A stretch of DNA of 64,000 nt. Origin: Candidatus Heimdallarchaeota archaeon. Its GTDB lineage: Archaea > Asgardarchaeota > Heimdallarchaeia > Heimdallarchaeales > Heimdallarchaeaceae. The stretch spans positions 1 through 64,000 of the forward strand of contig JAUVXV010000010.1 of the NCBI GenBank assembly GCA_030603365.1, given 5' to 3'. Positions 29,684-38,192 of the stretch are shown piece by piece; within the stretch, counting starts at the first letter, position 1, and the number at the start of each line of letters is the position of its first letter. The notes under the pieces were generated by a model, which was not told the origin of the DNA, did not search any database, and saw only the letters and a list, made by a program, of their open reading frames with translations. The position numbers and the translations under genes were made by a program.

Positions 29684-31210
29684 TCACTTAAGCCATTGAC
29701 CTAAGGGCAGAAAGCATATGTAATGTCGTAGCGGATGGTAGTCTTCAGTTAGTGTGTCTTTTATGTAGTTAAACTTTGGTTTCAATACATATCGAATCAA
29801 CCTCTTCCCAATATTCTTCGCTCCGTTCAGATCTGCGTCTAGTTCGTAGTTGCATTGGTTGCACTTGAACTGTCCTTGTCCTGTACGGGTAGTGTTCATC
29901 GAATTACACCTAGAACATCTTCTAGAGGTCCAACTCTCATTAACAGCTACCACTCGGTAGGATTCAAATCCATGCTTAGCTAGTTGATGTTTCAACCTAG
30001 TGATAAAGTTGCGATAGCACCATTTATGCACTTTTTTTCGCAAAGATTTGTTTCCACTACCTCGACGGTGACGATTCTGTAGATCTTTAGGATAGCCAAC
30101 AGATATAAACAGATTATAGTGTTTCTTCAACTGAAGGATGAAACCAACCAATTGGTTAACTGCATACCCCAATTCTTGTTCAGTAATAGAACGTCGTCGT
30201 CTTCGTAGACGGAAGAGTGTACTATTTAGCTGTTTAGTGTGTTGTCCATTGTTGAGACTATTGTTCAACTTCCTCTGAGTATCTTTGATCTGTCTACTAA
30301 GTTGCCATATTTTCGACTGCCTCTCCTTATCAACGATAAAACGTATTTCATCCATGATTACTCGACCAGTAGAGTTAAGCAATACTGCAACAGCTGTTTT
30401 CTTGATTCCCAAGTCTATTCCTAACACTGCAGGTGTAAGAGTAGATTGATAGCTGGGAACAGAATACTGGAGGGTAAAATTTGCCCACCACTTTCGCTCT
30501 CTGGATTTATAAACTAGTTCTAATATTTTGATATTATCTAGTTCCAGCTTCTTCTCGTGATAAGGTGAAAAAGCTAATGGTAGTCGAAGTTTTTGATGGT
30601 TTCTTTTACCAGATCGTCTAGTATCAAGAGAATCCCTTAATTCTATCCAAAGATGAGCTTCAGCATTTTTAGGTTTATGATATACCTGAAATGTACCTCT
30701 GCTTCCTGTTCCTTTGAAAAAAGTTCGGGGGGTTTTGTTCTTGAAACATGGTTTACCCAGTTCTTTCTTAGAATTGTCTTTTAGTGCTTTCCAGCTTTCG
30801 TAAGTCCAGATAGCTTTGTTTCTGCATTCTTGAAATTCATCTACTGAGCAACGAGGATAACGTTTCTTCAAGTCGTGAGGAACGGATGTTCGTAACTTGT
30901 ATTGCGTATTCTTTGAAGTAGTTAAAGTTAATTCATCCAAGAGGGAAGTATCAACTTTACCGTTCTTTCGCAGAATTCTATCCTCATTGTGGAAGATGAT
31001 GCGCAGGTAGTGTCGAATGATTCTGGTATCTCTTGCGGTTATTCGCTTCAACCTTTCACACTCTCGAACAGACATCAGTTCCGTCTTGATTCTAAGAGAA
31101 ACAGTCTCATAGAATGTAACTAATGGTGCTTGAGGAGTGTTTTTGACTTTTCCATGTGTCTTGTTTGCAGTTTGTAGTTTTTCCTGTTTATTTGTTTCTT
31201 CATTTTTCAT
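29684..31210 (-). CDS. tnpB: TnpB / OrfB_IS605-family RNA-guided nuclease homolog
   Basis: LGIDLGIKKTAV (RuvC-I), SRRCSRCNS...FKCNQCNYELDADLNGAKNI (zinc finger + RuvC-III). Confidence 0.88.
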   Translation of the reverse strand: MKNEETNKQEKLQTANKTHGKVKNTPQAPLVTFYETVSLRIKTELMSVRECERLKRITARDTRIIRHYLRIIFHNEDRILRKNGKVDTSLLDELTLTTSKNTQYKLRTSVPHDLKKRYPRCSVDEFQECRNKAIWTYESWKALKDNSKKELGKPCFKNKTPRTFFKGTGSRGTFQVYHKPKNAEAHLWIELRDSLDTRRSGKRNHQKLRLPLAFSPYHEKKLELDNIKILELVYKSRERKWWANFTLQYSVPSYQSTLTPAVLGIDLGIKKTAVAVLLNSTGRVIMDEIRFIVDKERQSKIWQLSRQIKDTQRKLNNSLNNGQHTKQLNSTLFRLRRRRRSITEQELGYAVNQLVGFILQLKKHYNLFISVGYPKDLQNRHRRGSGNKSLRKKVHKWCYRNFITRLKHQLAKHGFESYRVVAVNESWTSRRCSRCNSMNTTRTGQGQFKCNQCNYELDADLNGAKNIGKRLIRYVLKPKFNYIKDTLTEDYHPLRHYICFLPLGQWLK

Positions 31211-31272
31211 GGGTTCAACTCCTTAAAAAAGTTAGAAATTTCTAAACGATGAACCTCGTTCAAATTGTCGAA

Positions 31273-31324
31273 ATCATTGGTTCGTCTTCCAGTCTCTTGC
31301 AAAACTAATAGAGGAACCAATGAT
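31273..31324. repeat. Perfect 11-bp inverted repeat ATCATTGGTTC...GAACCAATGAT upstream of tnpB
   Basis: Direct reading, 31273-31283 and 31314-31324. Confidence 0.9.
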
Positions 31325-31418
31325 AGTACTACGTGTATAATTGCATCAGGAACTCGAATAAGATTACAGAAGAACTACTAAACCTCTTTTCTTCACTCCT
31401 TTTTCCTTTTAGTGATAA

Positions 31419-31465
31419 GTGAGATATTAGCTGTCCACGGGGGGTGGAGCTGCAGTATTTCTCAC
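31419..31465. repeat. Long imperfect hairpin with GC-rich apex, candidate transposon-end hairpin
   Basis: GTGAGATA...TATTTCTCAC enclosing AGCT/AGCT and CCAC/GTGG. Confidence 0.8.
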
Positions 31466-31569
31466 TCATCTACGTACAAACCAAAGTTGACTATAAAAAC
31501 ACCAAAGAAATTAAATTAAGATATTCTAGTTCAAATTAGGAGAAAGATTTAACAAGAATATAAAGAACT

Positions 31570-33264
31570 TTGATTGGTTTAACAATGCGAAAGAAGATAA
31601 GGGGGGTTCTGATAATTGTTCTTTTCTGCATAACAATAAATTTTCAGGAAAACAGTCATACAATTGCAAATAACAATGAAATCAATCATAGAGATTTAAC
31701 ATTGGAGTATTCTGTTCATGATCCTATAAGAATAACCAATGATCAGAATTTTACGGATTATGGCTTTTCAGGAAATGGAACAGAAGAAAGTCCATTCATT
31801 ATCGAGAATTTTAATATAACAACAACTAGTAGAATAGGAATTTATATTTACAATACAACAAAGCATTTTGTTGTTCGAAACTGTTATGTTGATGCAGAGG
31901 AGCACGGGATAGCCATCTTTTCAGTAGATGATGGTACAGCAACTGCTACAAATAATATTTGCATTAATAATTATTACTACGGCATCGCTATAAATTCTGC
32001 TCGAGGTTCTACAATTTTCAACAACACTTGTAACTATAATGATAATGGTATTTACACCGGTGATAGTGCGTATTCGAACATTCTTAATAATACTTGTAAC
32101 TATAATGATGTGGGGATACTGTGGCCTTCTTTTTATTCAATTGTAGCTAATAATACATGTAATAATAATGATGTTGGTATTTCGTTGTCTCAATCTACAG
32201 GTTCAATTGTCACTCACAATGAATGTTCAAATAATTATGATGACGGTATCAGTGGTTCTGCCTTTTTCAATCTCACGATTAACTACAACACTTGTAACAA
32301 CAATGGTTTTGATGGTATAGGTCTAGGTGGTCTTAGTAGTCATTATTCTGTAATCAACAATACTTGCAATAATAATGGCATGTATGGTATCTGGATTAAT
32401 AATGAAGGTAGTCATAAGGTTATTAACAATACTTGCAGTAATAATGCGTATGAGGGTATAATTCTCTCTGCTTGGGATCCTTCAGGTGGTTCTTTTATTG
32501 CAAACAACACCTTAACTAATTGTGGATTAACAATAAGTGAGAATTACGTTGATGCCTATCTCTCACATACAGTAGAGAATAACTGGGTAAATGGCAAAAA
32601 ACTAGGATTTTTCACTAACCTTGACTCTGAAATAATAAGTGATTCAATATATGGACAATTAATTTTAGTTAATTGTACTTTGACAACCATAAGTCATCAA
32701 ATACTTAATGCAGCTACAAAAGGGTTATTTCTCTACTCCTGTTCTTCTGTTACACTTCTAAACAATACGTGCGCTTACAACAGTCTATATAGTATTAAAA
32801 GTGAATTATGTACTAGTTTAATTATTATCAACAATACATGTAACAATAACCTTCATGGTATTTACCTTGAAGATACTGATTCTTGTCTCATAACTTACAA
32901 CTTTCTTAAAGAGAATGAGAATTATGGTGTAAATTTGAGAACTCGAACAATAGCCAAATCTGAAAATAATCTTGTTCATCATAATATTTTCTTAGACAAT
33001 AATTTGTTGGGAACATCTCAAGCTAGTGATAGTGGAACCAACAATTTGTGGTATGATTCTGTTACACAAGAAGGCAATGAATGGTCGGACTGGTCTGGAG
33101 CTGGATCTTACTCGATTGATGGTTCTGCTAATTCCGTTGATTTATATCCTCTTGGAGGACCTGTTGTAGCTGAATTTACTCAGAGCATTTTACTAGTTTT
33201 CCTATTATCTATATTCTCATTATTCCTTGTAAGAGTATTATCAAAGAAAATAAGAAAGAAATGA
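31570..33264 (+). CDS. NosD-like right-handed beta-helix surface protein, C-terminal TM
   Basis: Many NNTCNNN coils; LLVFLLSIFSLFLVRVLSKKIRKK tail. Confidence 0.8.
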   Translation: MIGLTMRKKIRGVLIIVLFCITINFQENSHTIANNNEINHRDLTLEYSVHDPIRITNDQNFTDYGFSGNGTEESPFIIENFNITTTSRIGIYIYNTTKHFVVRNCYVDAEEHGIAIFSVDDGTATATNNICINNYYYGIAINSARGSTIFNNTCNYNDNGIYTGDSAYSNILNNTCNYNDVGILWPSFYSIVANNTCNNNDVGISLSQSTGSIVTHNECSNNYDDGISGSAFFNLTINYNTCNNNGFDGIGLGGLSSHYSVINNTCNNNGMYGIWINNEGSHKVINNTCSNNAYEGIILSAWDPSGGSFIANNTLTNCGLTISENYVDAYLSHTVENNWVNGKKLGFFTNLDSEIISDSIYGQLILVNCTLTTISHQILNAATKGLFLYSCSSVTLLNNTCAYNSLYSIKSELCTSLIIINNTCNNNLHGIYLEDTDSCLITYNFLKENENYGVNLRTRTIAKSENNLVHHNIFLDNNLLGTSQASDSGTNNLWYDSVTQEGNEWSDWSGAGSYSIDGSANSVDLYPLGGPVVAEFTQSILLVFLLSIFSLFLVRVLSKKIRKK

Positions 33265-33381
33265 TTTAGAATTATTGTTTCAACTTAGACCGTTTCTTCT
33301 TTTCCATAAAATCCCCATAGAATGAGTTAGACTATATGTTTATATTGCGTTTGAAAATGAAATGGAAATGAGGTACATCAT

Positions 33382-33924
33382 ATGAACTTTATCTCTCAAG
33401 TCGAAGAAATTCTACAACAAATGGAACACATGGGGTCTTCTACACAGATACGCGTTCCACATGGAATAATGTCCTATGCAAGTACATATCAAAACCAGCT
33501 TACTTTTCTCAATAATAATACTCTCAAAAAGAATCTATCTTATCTTTTAATGCTAAATGATTTTCTTACTTGGGCAGTAAGAAGATTTTCACTTGTACCA
33601 GGTATAAAAGATATGTTATTCAAGAATATAATAGCAAATTATGGGTTTGCTGTTGAAGCAATTAACAAAAATCTAGCAAAGAAAATAACAAACAACAAGG
33701 ACATTGGTTTTGATTCCTCTTCTTCTGTTCTGAATGAAAATAACATAATTACGAAATCGATGAAAAAGGAAATTAGATGGTTATACGATATTAGAAATAA
33801 ACAACATTATGATACGCTTCCCAAAGTTGAATTTGAACATTATACATATAGGGATTGTAAGAAAGCACAAAGGATTTTTAGTCAATATATTCGTCAAATA
33901 GGCCAAAAATATGAGGGTGAATAA
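33382..33924 (+). CDS. Hypothetical protein, weakly HEPN-like
   Basis: C-terminal DIRNKQHYD; alpha-helical composition. Confidence 0.4.
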   Translation: MNFISQVEEILQQMEHMGSSTQIRVPHGIMSYASTYQNQLTFLNNNTLKKNLSYLLMLNDFLTWAVRRFSLVPGIKDMLFKNIIANYGFAVEAINKNLAKKITNNKDIGFDSSSSVLNENNIITKSMKKEIRWLYDIRNKQHYDTLPKVEFEHYTYRDCKKAQRIFSQYIRQIGQKYEGE

Positions 33925-34029
33925 TCAACAATATAGACAAAGAAGATTTTCTCGCTGAATACAGGAAAGATAAGAAAAAGGGTGATAGAAGGGTTTTTAA
34001 TCCTTCAGTCATGGCATAATTCCTGGGTC

Positions 34030-34833
34030 TTATGTTGTATAAGATTCTATGAATAAAGTTTCAAATTCTGAAAAATCCATAGTATCAATATCTAGAAACA
34101 CTTCTAAAATGCCATTATCTAGAAGTAGAACCATATCTGCAATAAGTAATTCACTATCTTCAACATATTGAGAATTCAAGTAGATATATTCCCCAATTTT
34201 GAAATTACTCTCAGGAGAAAGTTCTATTAACTTCTTACTAATGATTCCATTTGAATGAACTAAGATATTTCTAATCTCGTAGAAAATATCAATTTTCTGA
34301 AGTATTGGCGGATCTACTTCTAAATTTATATTAATTTTTTCTTTCACTCGATTGAATATTCTTGAGTAATCACCATACAGCATATCTCGAATATATTTAG
34401 AAGTTACTTCCGTGAGAATATCCTGTTTATCATTCTCGTCAGACGTCATAGAATTCTCCAAACGCTCTTTCAAAATCTCAGGTTTCTTTTCCAACCATAT
34501 TTTGAAGATGTTGTATAGATAGCTTTCAAGGATTGTATTTAAATGAACTATCATATTCTTAATTCTGAGACCATTGTATCCTGTGGACAACCATAGTTCT
34601 AAAGCTCCTGACCTGGTTTGTAATTTAGCATCAGAAGTGTACCTCTTTCCGAAAGGATTTGGCTCTGAACTACCGAATTTGGAGAGAATTACATCTATCA
34701 ACTCATCTTGAGAGTATTCAACAGACATGATGTTCAAAGTCATGATGTCAAACAAGGTTTGAGAAGCGTATGTGCTTATTTTCCTATCTCTGTTTTTCTC
34801 AATAAAATCCCTATTTTTGTACTGGTTAAACAT
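34030..34833 (-). CDS. HEPN-motif (RNxxxH) protein, putative RNase/defense
   Basis: YEIRNILVHSNG motif in a helical C-terminal domain. Confidence 0.5.
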   Translation of the reverse strand: MFNQYKNRDFIEKNRDRKISTYASQTLFDIMTLNIMSVEYSQDELIDVILSKFGSSEPNPFGKRYTSDAKLQTRSGALELWLSTGYNGLRIKNMIVHLNTILESYLYNIFKIWLEKKPEILKERLENSMTSDENDKQDILTEVTSKYIRDMLYGDYSRIFNRVKEKININLEVDPPILQKIDIFYEIRNILVHSNGIISKKLIELSPESNFKIGEYIYLNSQYVEDSELLIADMVLLLDNGILEVFLDIDTMDFSEFETLFIESYTT

Positions 34834-34921
34834 AAAATCACATATTGAATTGTGTTTAGTATCTAAATTGTATGTGAGTATAATAATTTTTCATCGAAAT
34901 AAAGATGAAAACTAACTTGAC

Positions 34922-35146
34922 TCAAAGGAAATCTTCCAAATCTGATTGCTTCTTGGGACGCATGAAATCCTTCAGTTCCTTTTCTTTAAGTTCAATAAAC
35001 CATTGTTTGATGAGTTTAGAATCAGGATGAACAACAGACTTAGGAACCCAGATAGGACGGTCAGAGAGAGTATCCACAAAAGCAAGAAAAGCTTTCTCAG
35101 TCTCAAGATCAATCTTACCAAGCTTATAAGTAGAATAATCACTCAT
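34922..35146 (-). CDS. Small protein, member of a local paralog pair (PIWxPKSVV motif)
   Basis: SDYSTYKLG...LSDRPIWVPKSVVHPDSKLIKQWFIELKEKE shares its pattern with 35564-35782. Confidence 0.5.
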   Translation of the reverse strand: MSDYSTYKLGKIDLETEKAFLAFVDTLSDRPIWVPKSVVHPDSKLIKQWFIELKEKELKDFMRPKKQSDLEDFL

Positions 35147-35563
35147 CTTGAGAATTCTAAGAGAAATTAATATAAAAATGATTAAGAGAGATTTGAGTGT
35201 TTGTTCTTCTCATGAAAGCAATTGGAGTAATAGTGCAAGCAAATCAAAGCCTAGTTGTTCAAGAACAACATATACAACTGAGAAACTAAATACACTTATT
35301 GGTATTATAATTTTAATATTTATTTTCATTTTGAGTCTATTTTCACAAACAGCCTTTTAAGCCTTTCTAATCTCATTTTTTGTTATTTCACTTATTTTCC
35401 AAAATATAGAAAATATAGATGATTTTATATTCTATATAGAGACAAATATATCGCGAAATTTCAATTGTATATAGTATATTTCTTTGTATATTTTAAAAGG
35501 AGATATCAAAAGAGTAATTTCCATTAATCTCTCGTTTTATAGAGTTTGTTGGATAAATCTTTT

Positions 35564-35782
35564 TTACTTTCTTTTCCAATTTCTCTTGCCTTCCTTAATC
35601 TGTCTGATAAACCAGTGTTTAATTCTCCAATGTTTATCAACAACAGATTTAGGAAACCAGATGGGTTCATCAGTAAGGTCGTAAATAGTAGCATAGAAAG
35701 AGTTGGCAGATTCACCAAGAAGGTAATCAATAGAATAATCAGAAAAAGAAGAATCTTTAGGAGGAGAATCTTCTAAAACCAT
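35564..35782 (-). CDS. Small protein, paralog of 34922-35146 (PIWxPKSVV motif)
   Basis: FSDYSIDYLLG...LTDEPIWFPKSVVDKHWRIKHWFIRQIKEG; internal Met as start. Confidence 0.5.
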   Translation of the reverse strand: MVLEDSPPKDSSFSDYSIDYLLGESANSFYATIYDLTDEPIWFPKSVVDKHWRIKHWFIRQIKEGKRNWKRK

Positions 35783-35841
35783 AAACGCTTTCAGGCAAAG
35801 AAAAGGAAGAAAGTATAAAAAGACCAAGAAAAACCAAGTAT

Positions 35842-36693
35842 TTGGTAAACATGGAAATTGATACGACAGAAGAACCATTTCTCAAATATAGAGTAAAGAA
35901 ATCCACAAGAATAGATTATGCTGATACATTGGAAATTATATTAGAGAGTGATTTTACTGAAGAAGAGAAGTTTTTCTTTGTGAGATTCAACGATGTTGAT
36001 AGAAAGGTTAAGAAATTTCACAACAATGTTTGGGGATTAAAAGCTACTAGACTTTGGATAAAGGGTAAAGAAGTATATCTTGAGGAGTCAGGTAGACATG
36101 GAATCACTGAGACAATATTTTGTTCATATAAAGAGGATTGTGAAGGGATATGTAAACATAATATGGGATTAGCTAGAACTTGGGAAGTTTCTAGAGATGA
36201 TCCATTCTATGACGAGAAAATAGCTGAAACAGATAGTATACAAGGTATATTAAAAAGGATAGAAAAAGTAAAGGAGGATATAAAACCTGATGAAAGTGAG
36301 GACTATATACTTCGTGAAATGGAAAATTTGTCTATAGTTGAATTGAGATTGGAAGAAAAGAAATATATGATGAACAAAACCGTTTTCAGAAAATATCTTG
36401 AGAAGAAACTGGGATTTGAGTTCGAATATTGTCCAATAATCTCAAAAGATGATACACTTCGAATTATAGAAGGCTTTCCAGAAGAATTCTTGCTATCAGA
36501 GGAAATGATAAGATATCTTACTAGAGATAGATTTGAAACAGGGATGACTGTTTCCAGTTTAGAAAGAACAGAAGGGGAAGAGATAGAGAAAGAGGAATGG
36601 GAGTATGAAAAGAAGCAGGCGGAATTGATAGGAGATGAAGTAGAGAAAAGATTCAGGAAAGTCCTATCAGAGTTTTTCAATAGGAGAGAATAA
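35842..36693 (+). CDS. SWIM-like zinc-finger protein
   Basis: GITETIFCSYKEDCEGICKHNMGLA resembles C...CxH SWIM ending. Confidence 0.45.
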   Translation: MVNMEIDTTEEPFLKYRVKKSTRIDYADTLEIILESDFTEEEKFFFVRFNDVDRKVKKFHNNVWGLKATRLWIKGKEVYLEESGRHGITETIFCSYKEDCEGICKHNMGLARTWEVSRDDPFYDEKIAETDSIQGILKRIEKVKEDIKPDESEDYILREMENLSIVELRLEEKKYMMNKTVFRKYLEKKLGFEFEYCPIISKDDTLRIIEGFPEEFLLSEEMIRYLTRDRFETGMTVSSLERTEGEEIEKEEWEYEKKQAELIGDEVEKRFRKVLSEFFNRRE

Positions 36694-36710
36694 AAATCAC
36701 GCTTTATTGT

Positions 36711-36845
36711 TTAATGTGTGATTATTTCTTCTTCTATCATTTTCTCCCGATTAACTGCCCCACAATTCTTGCAAATCTGTTCTCATCTGGTTTCATCAAG
36801 AACCAAGTTTCGTTCTCCACAAACCGAACAATCAAATTCATCCAT
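36711..36845 (-). pseudogene. TFIIB/TFB-type zinc-ribbon remnant with in-frame stop
   Basis: MDEFDCSVCGERNLVLDETR*EQICKNCGAVNREKMIEEEIITH*; same frame as the upstream 36915-38105 ORF, past its TAG. Confidence 0.5.
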
Positions 36846-36914
36846 ATTGATAGAATAGAGTTTAGCTTCCAGTTCTTCCTGTTCTGTAAGAGATTTAACG
36901 CATCTGGATATGCT

Positions 36915-38105
36915 CTACTCACTCTTATCGGTTCTAGTAATTTCTATATTGAATACATAATCCCCATAATAAACATCGAGTAACTCACAACCTTTGAGTT
37001 CCAATGTATGTATGTCGTTTATTATACGAGAAGGGTATTCCCAGAATTCCATAACAATGAGAAAAACGCTTTTGCAACGCTTACATTCGTGTGTTCCATT
37101 GAATGTATGCTGTTCTTCAATTCCTAGTGATTGCTCTTCACCAGAATCGGTTTGTTCCCAATTGAGATGAAATTCTTGTGTTTTTCCACAATTACAACAT
37201 TCTACAGTTGTTACAGGTTTAATCTTATAGATATCATCTTCAAACTCTCGATTATAGAAAAATCTCTTGTCAATACTTCTAAAAAAATCCATTAAATTAA
37301 CAAAAAAAGTTTCATCTTCTAACCATATATCTAATTCGTTCTTTGAGGATATCTTTTCAAGAAGTTTTTCTTGTTTTTCTTTCCATTCATCAACAAAATC
37401 TTCGAAGTTATTGTATGAAGCTTTTTTGAGAAACTTCATAATTGATTGATTAGGTTGTATGTTTATTGCAGTATACCAATTTTGAATAAATTTTGTGATT
37501 AAATTCTCTAGAATGTTTAAATTCTGGTCTTTTATTGATTTTTTATCTGGTTTCAAATGCAAATAATGTTTGTCAATTATTTCTTTAAACTCATACCAAA
37601 CATCTCCATTTCTCTCAATTTTATTAGTTAGAACTATTTGTAGATTATTTTTTTCTGTTATAACTAATTCCATGTTCTCGTGAATGTATGTCCAATATAT
37701 TGTTGGTGAGGATATAGGATCTTTTCCTACTTCTGAAGAATAATCGACAAAAAAGAAGAAAAATGGTTTACGAGATGCGCTCCATGTTTCAATATAGGTT
37801 TCTTCTATTGGAAAAAGAATTTTACCATCTGATTTTTTATATTCCTCTGTCGTAGATGATTTTATTTGACCAGAAAAATCATATTTAGTAGAATTCGCTA
37901 CTGAATCGAAATATATGTAGTTTCTATATTTGTTTACGCCTTTCTCCTCTGGCATGTGACCGATAATGTCAGTTCCTGTATCAATAAATGGATACTTCTC
38001 TATAAATATACAATGAGGAGAAATTAACTGACATGACAAATGTTTGTATGAAACTTCCTCTTGTATTTTTGTATATAGCATAATTTTACTCAGTGATTTT
38101 CCCAT
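36915..38105 (-). CDS. Hypothetical zinc-binding protein, 396 aa
   Basis: VECCNCGKTQ...HECKRCKSVF paired-Cys motifs near C-terminus. Confidence 0.5.
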   Translation of the reverse strand: MGKSLSKIMLYTKIQEEVSYKHLSCQLISPHCIFIEKYPFIDTGTDIIGHMPEEKGVNKYRNYIYFDSVANSTKYDFSGQIKSSTTEEYKKSDGKILFPIEETYIETWSASRKPFFFFFVDYSSEVGKDPISSPTIYWTYIHENMELVITEKNNLQIVLTNKIERNGDVWYEFKEIIDKHYLHLKPDKKSIKDQNLNILENLITKFIQNWYTAINIQPNQSIMKFLKKASYNNFEDFVDEWKEKQEKLLEKISSKNELDIWLEDETFFVNLMDFFRSIDKRFFYNREFEDDIYKIKPVTTVECCNCGKTQEFHLNWEQTDSGEEQSLGIEEQHTFNGTHECKRCKSVFLIVMEFWEYPSRIINDIHTLELKGCELLDVYYGDYVFNIEITRTDKSE

Positions 38106-38192
38106 TTTGAATCACTTGTATTAACTAAATAAATAGTTAAAAACTCCACAGATTTTTGTGTTCTCCGTTCTCTCCCTAAGAAGAATTACTAC

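Larger units (their letters stand above)
29540..31465 (-). mobile_element. Stand-alone IS605/IS1341-type element (TnpB only); boundaries approximate
   Basis: TnpB ORF with structured flanks, including palindromes at 31273-31324 and 31419-31465; no TnpA in window. Confidence 0.55.

Noticed and set aside
32020-32470. Recurrent aacaatacttgtaac-like units suggestive of a CRISPR or tandem repeat
   Set aside because: Units are degenerate and in frame, encoding NNTCNNN beta-helix coils; no unique spacers.
36783-36785. TGA as selenocysteine in the zinc-ribbon remnant
   Set aside because: Aligns to a Gly in TFB-type ribbons, no SECIS-like element recognised, and an upstream in-frame TAG also interrupts the frame.
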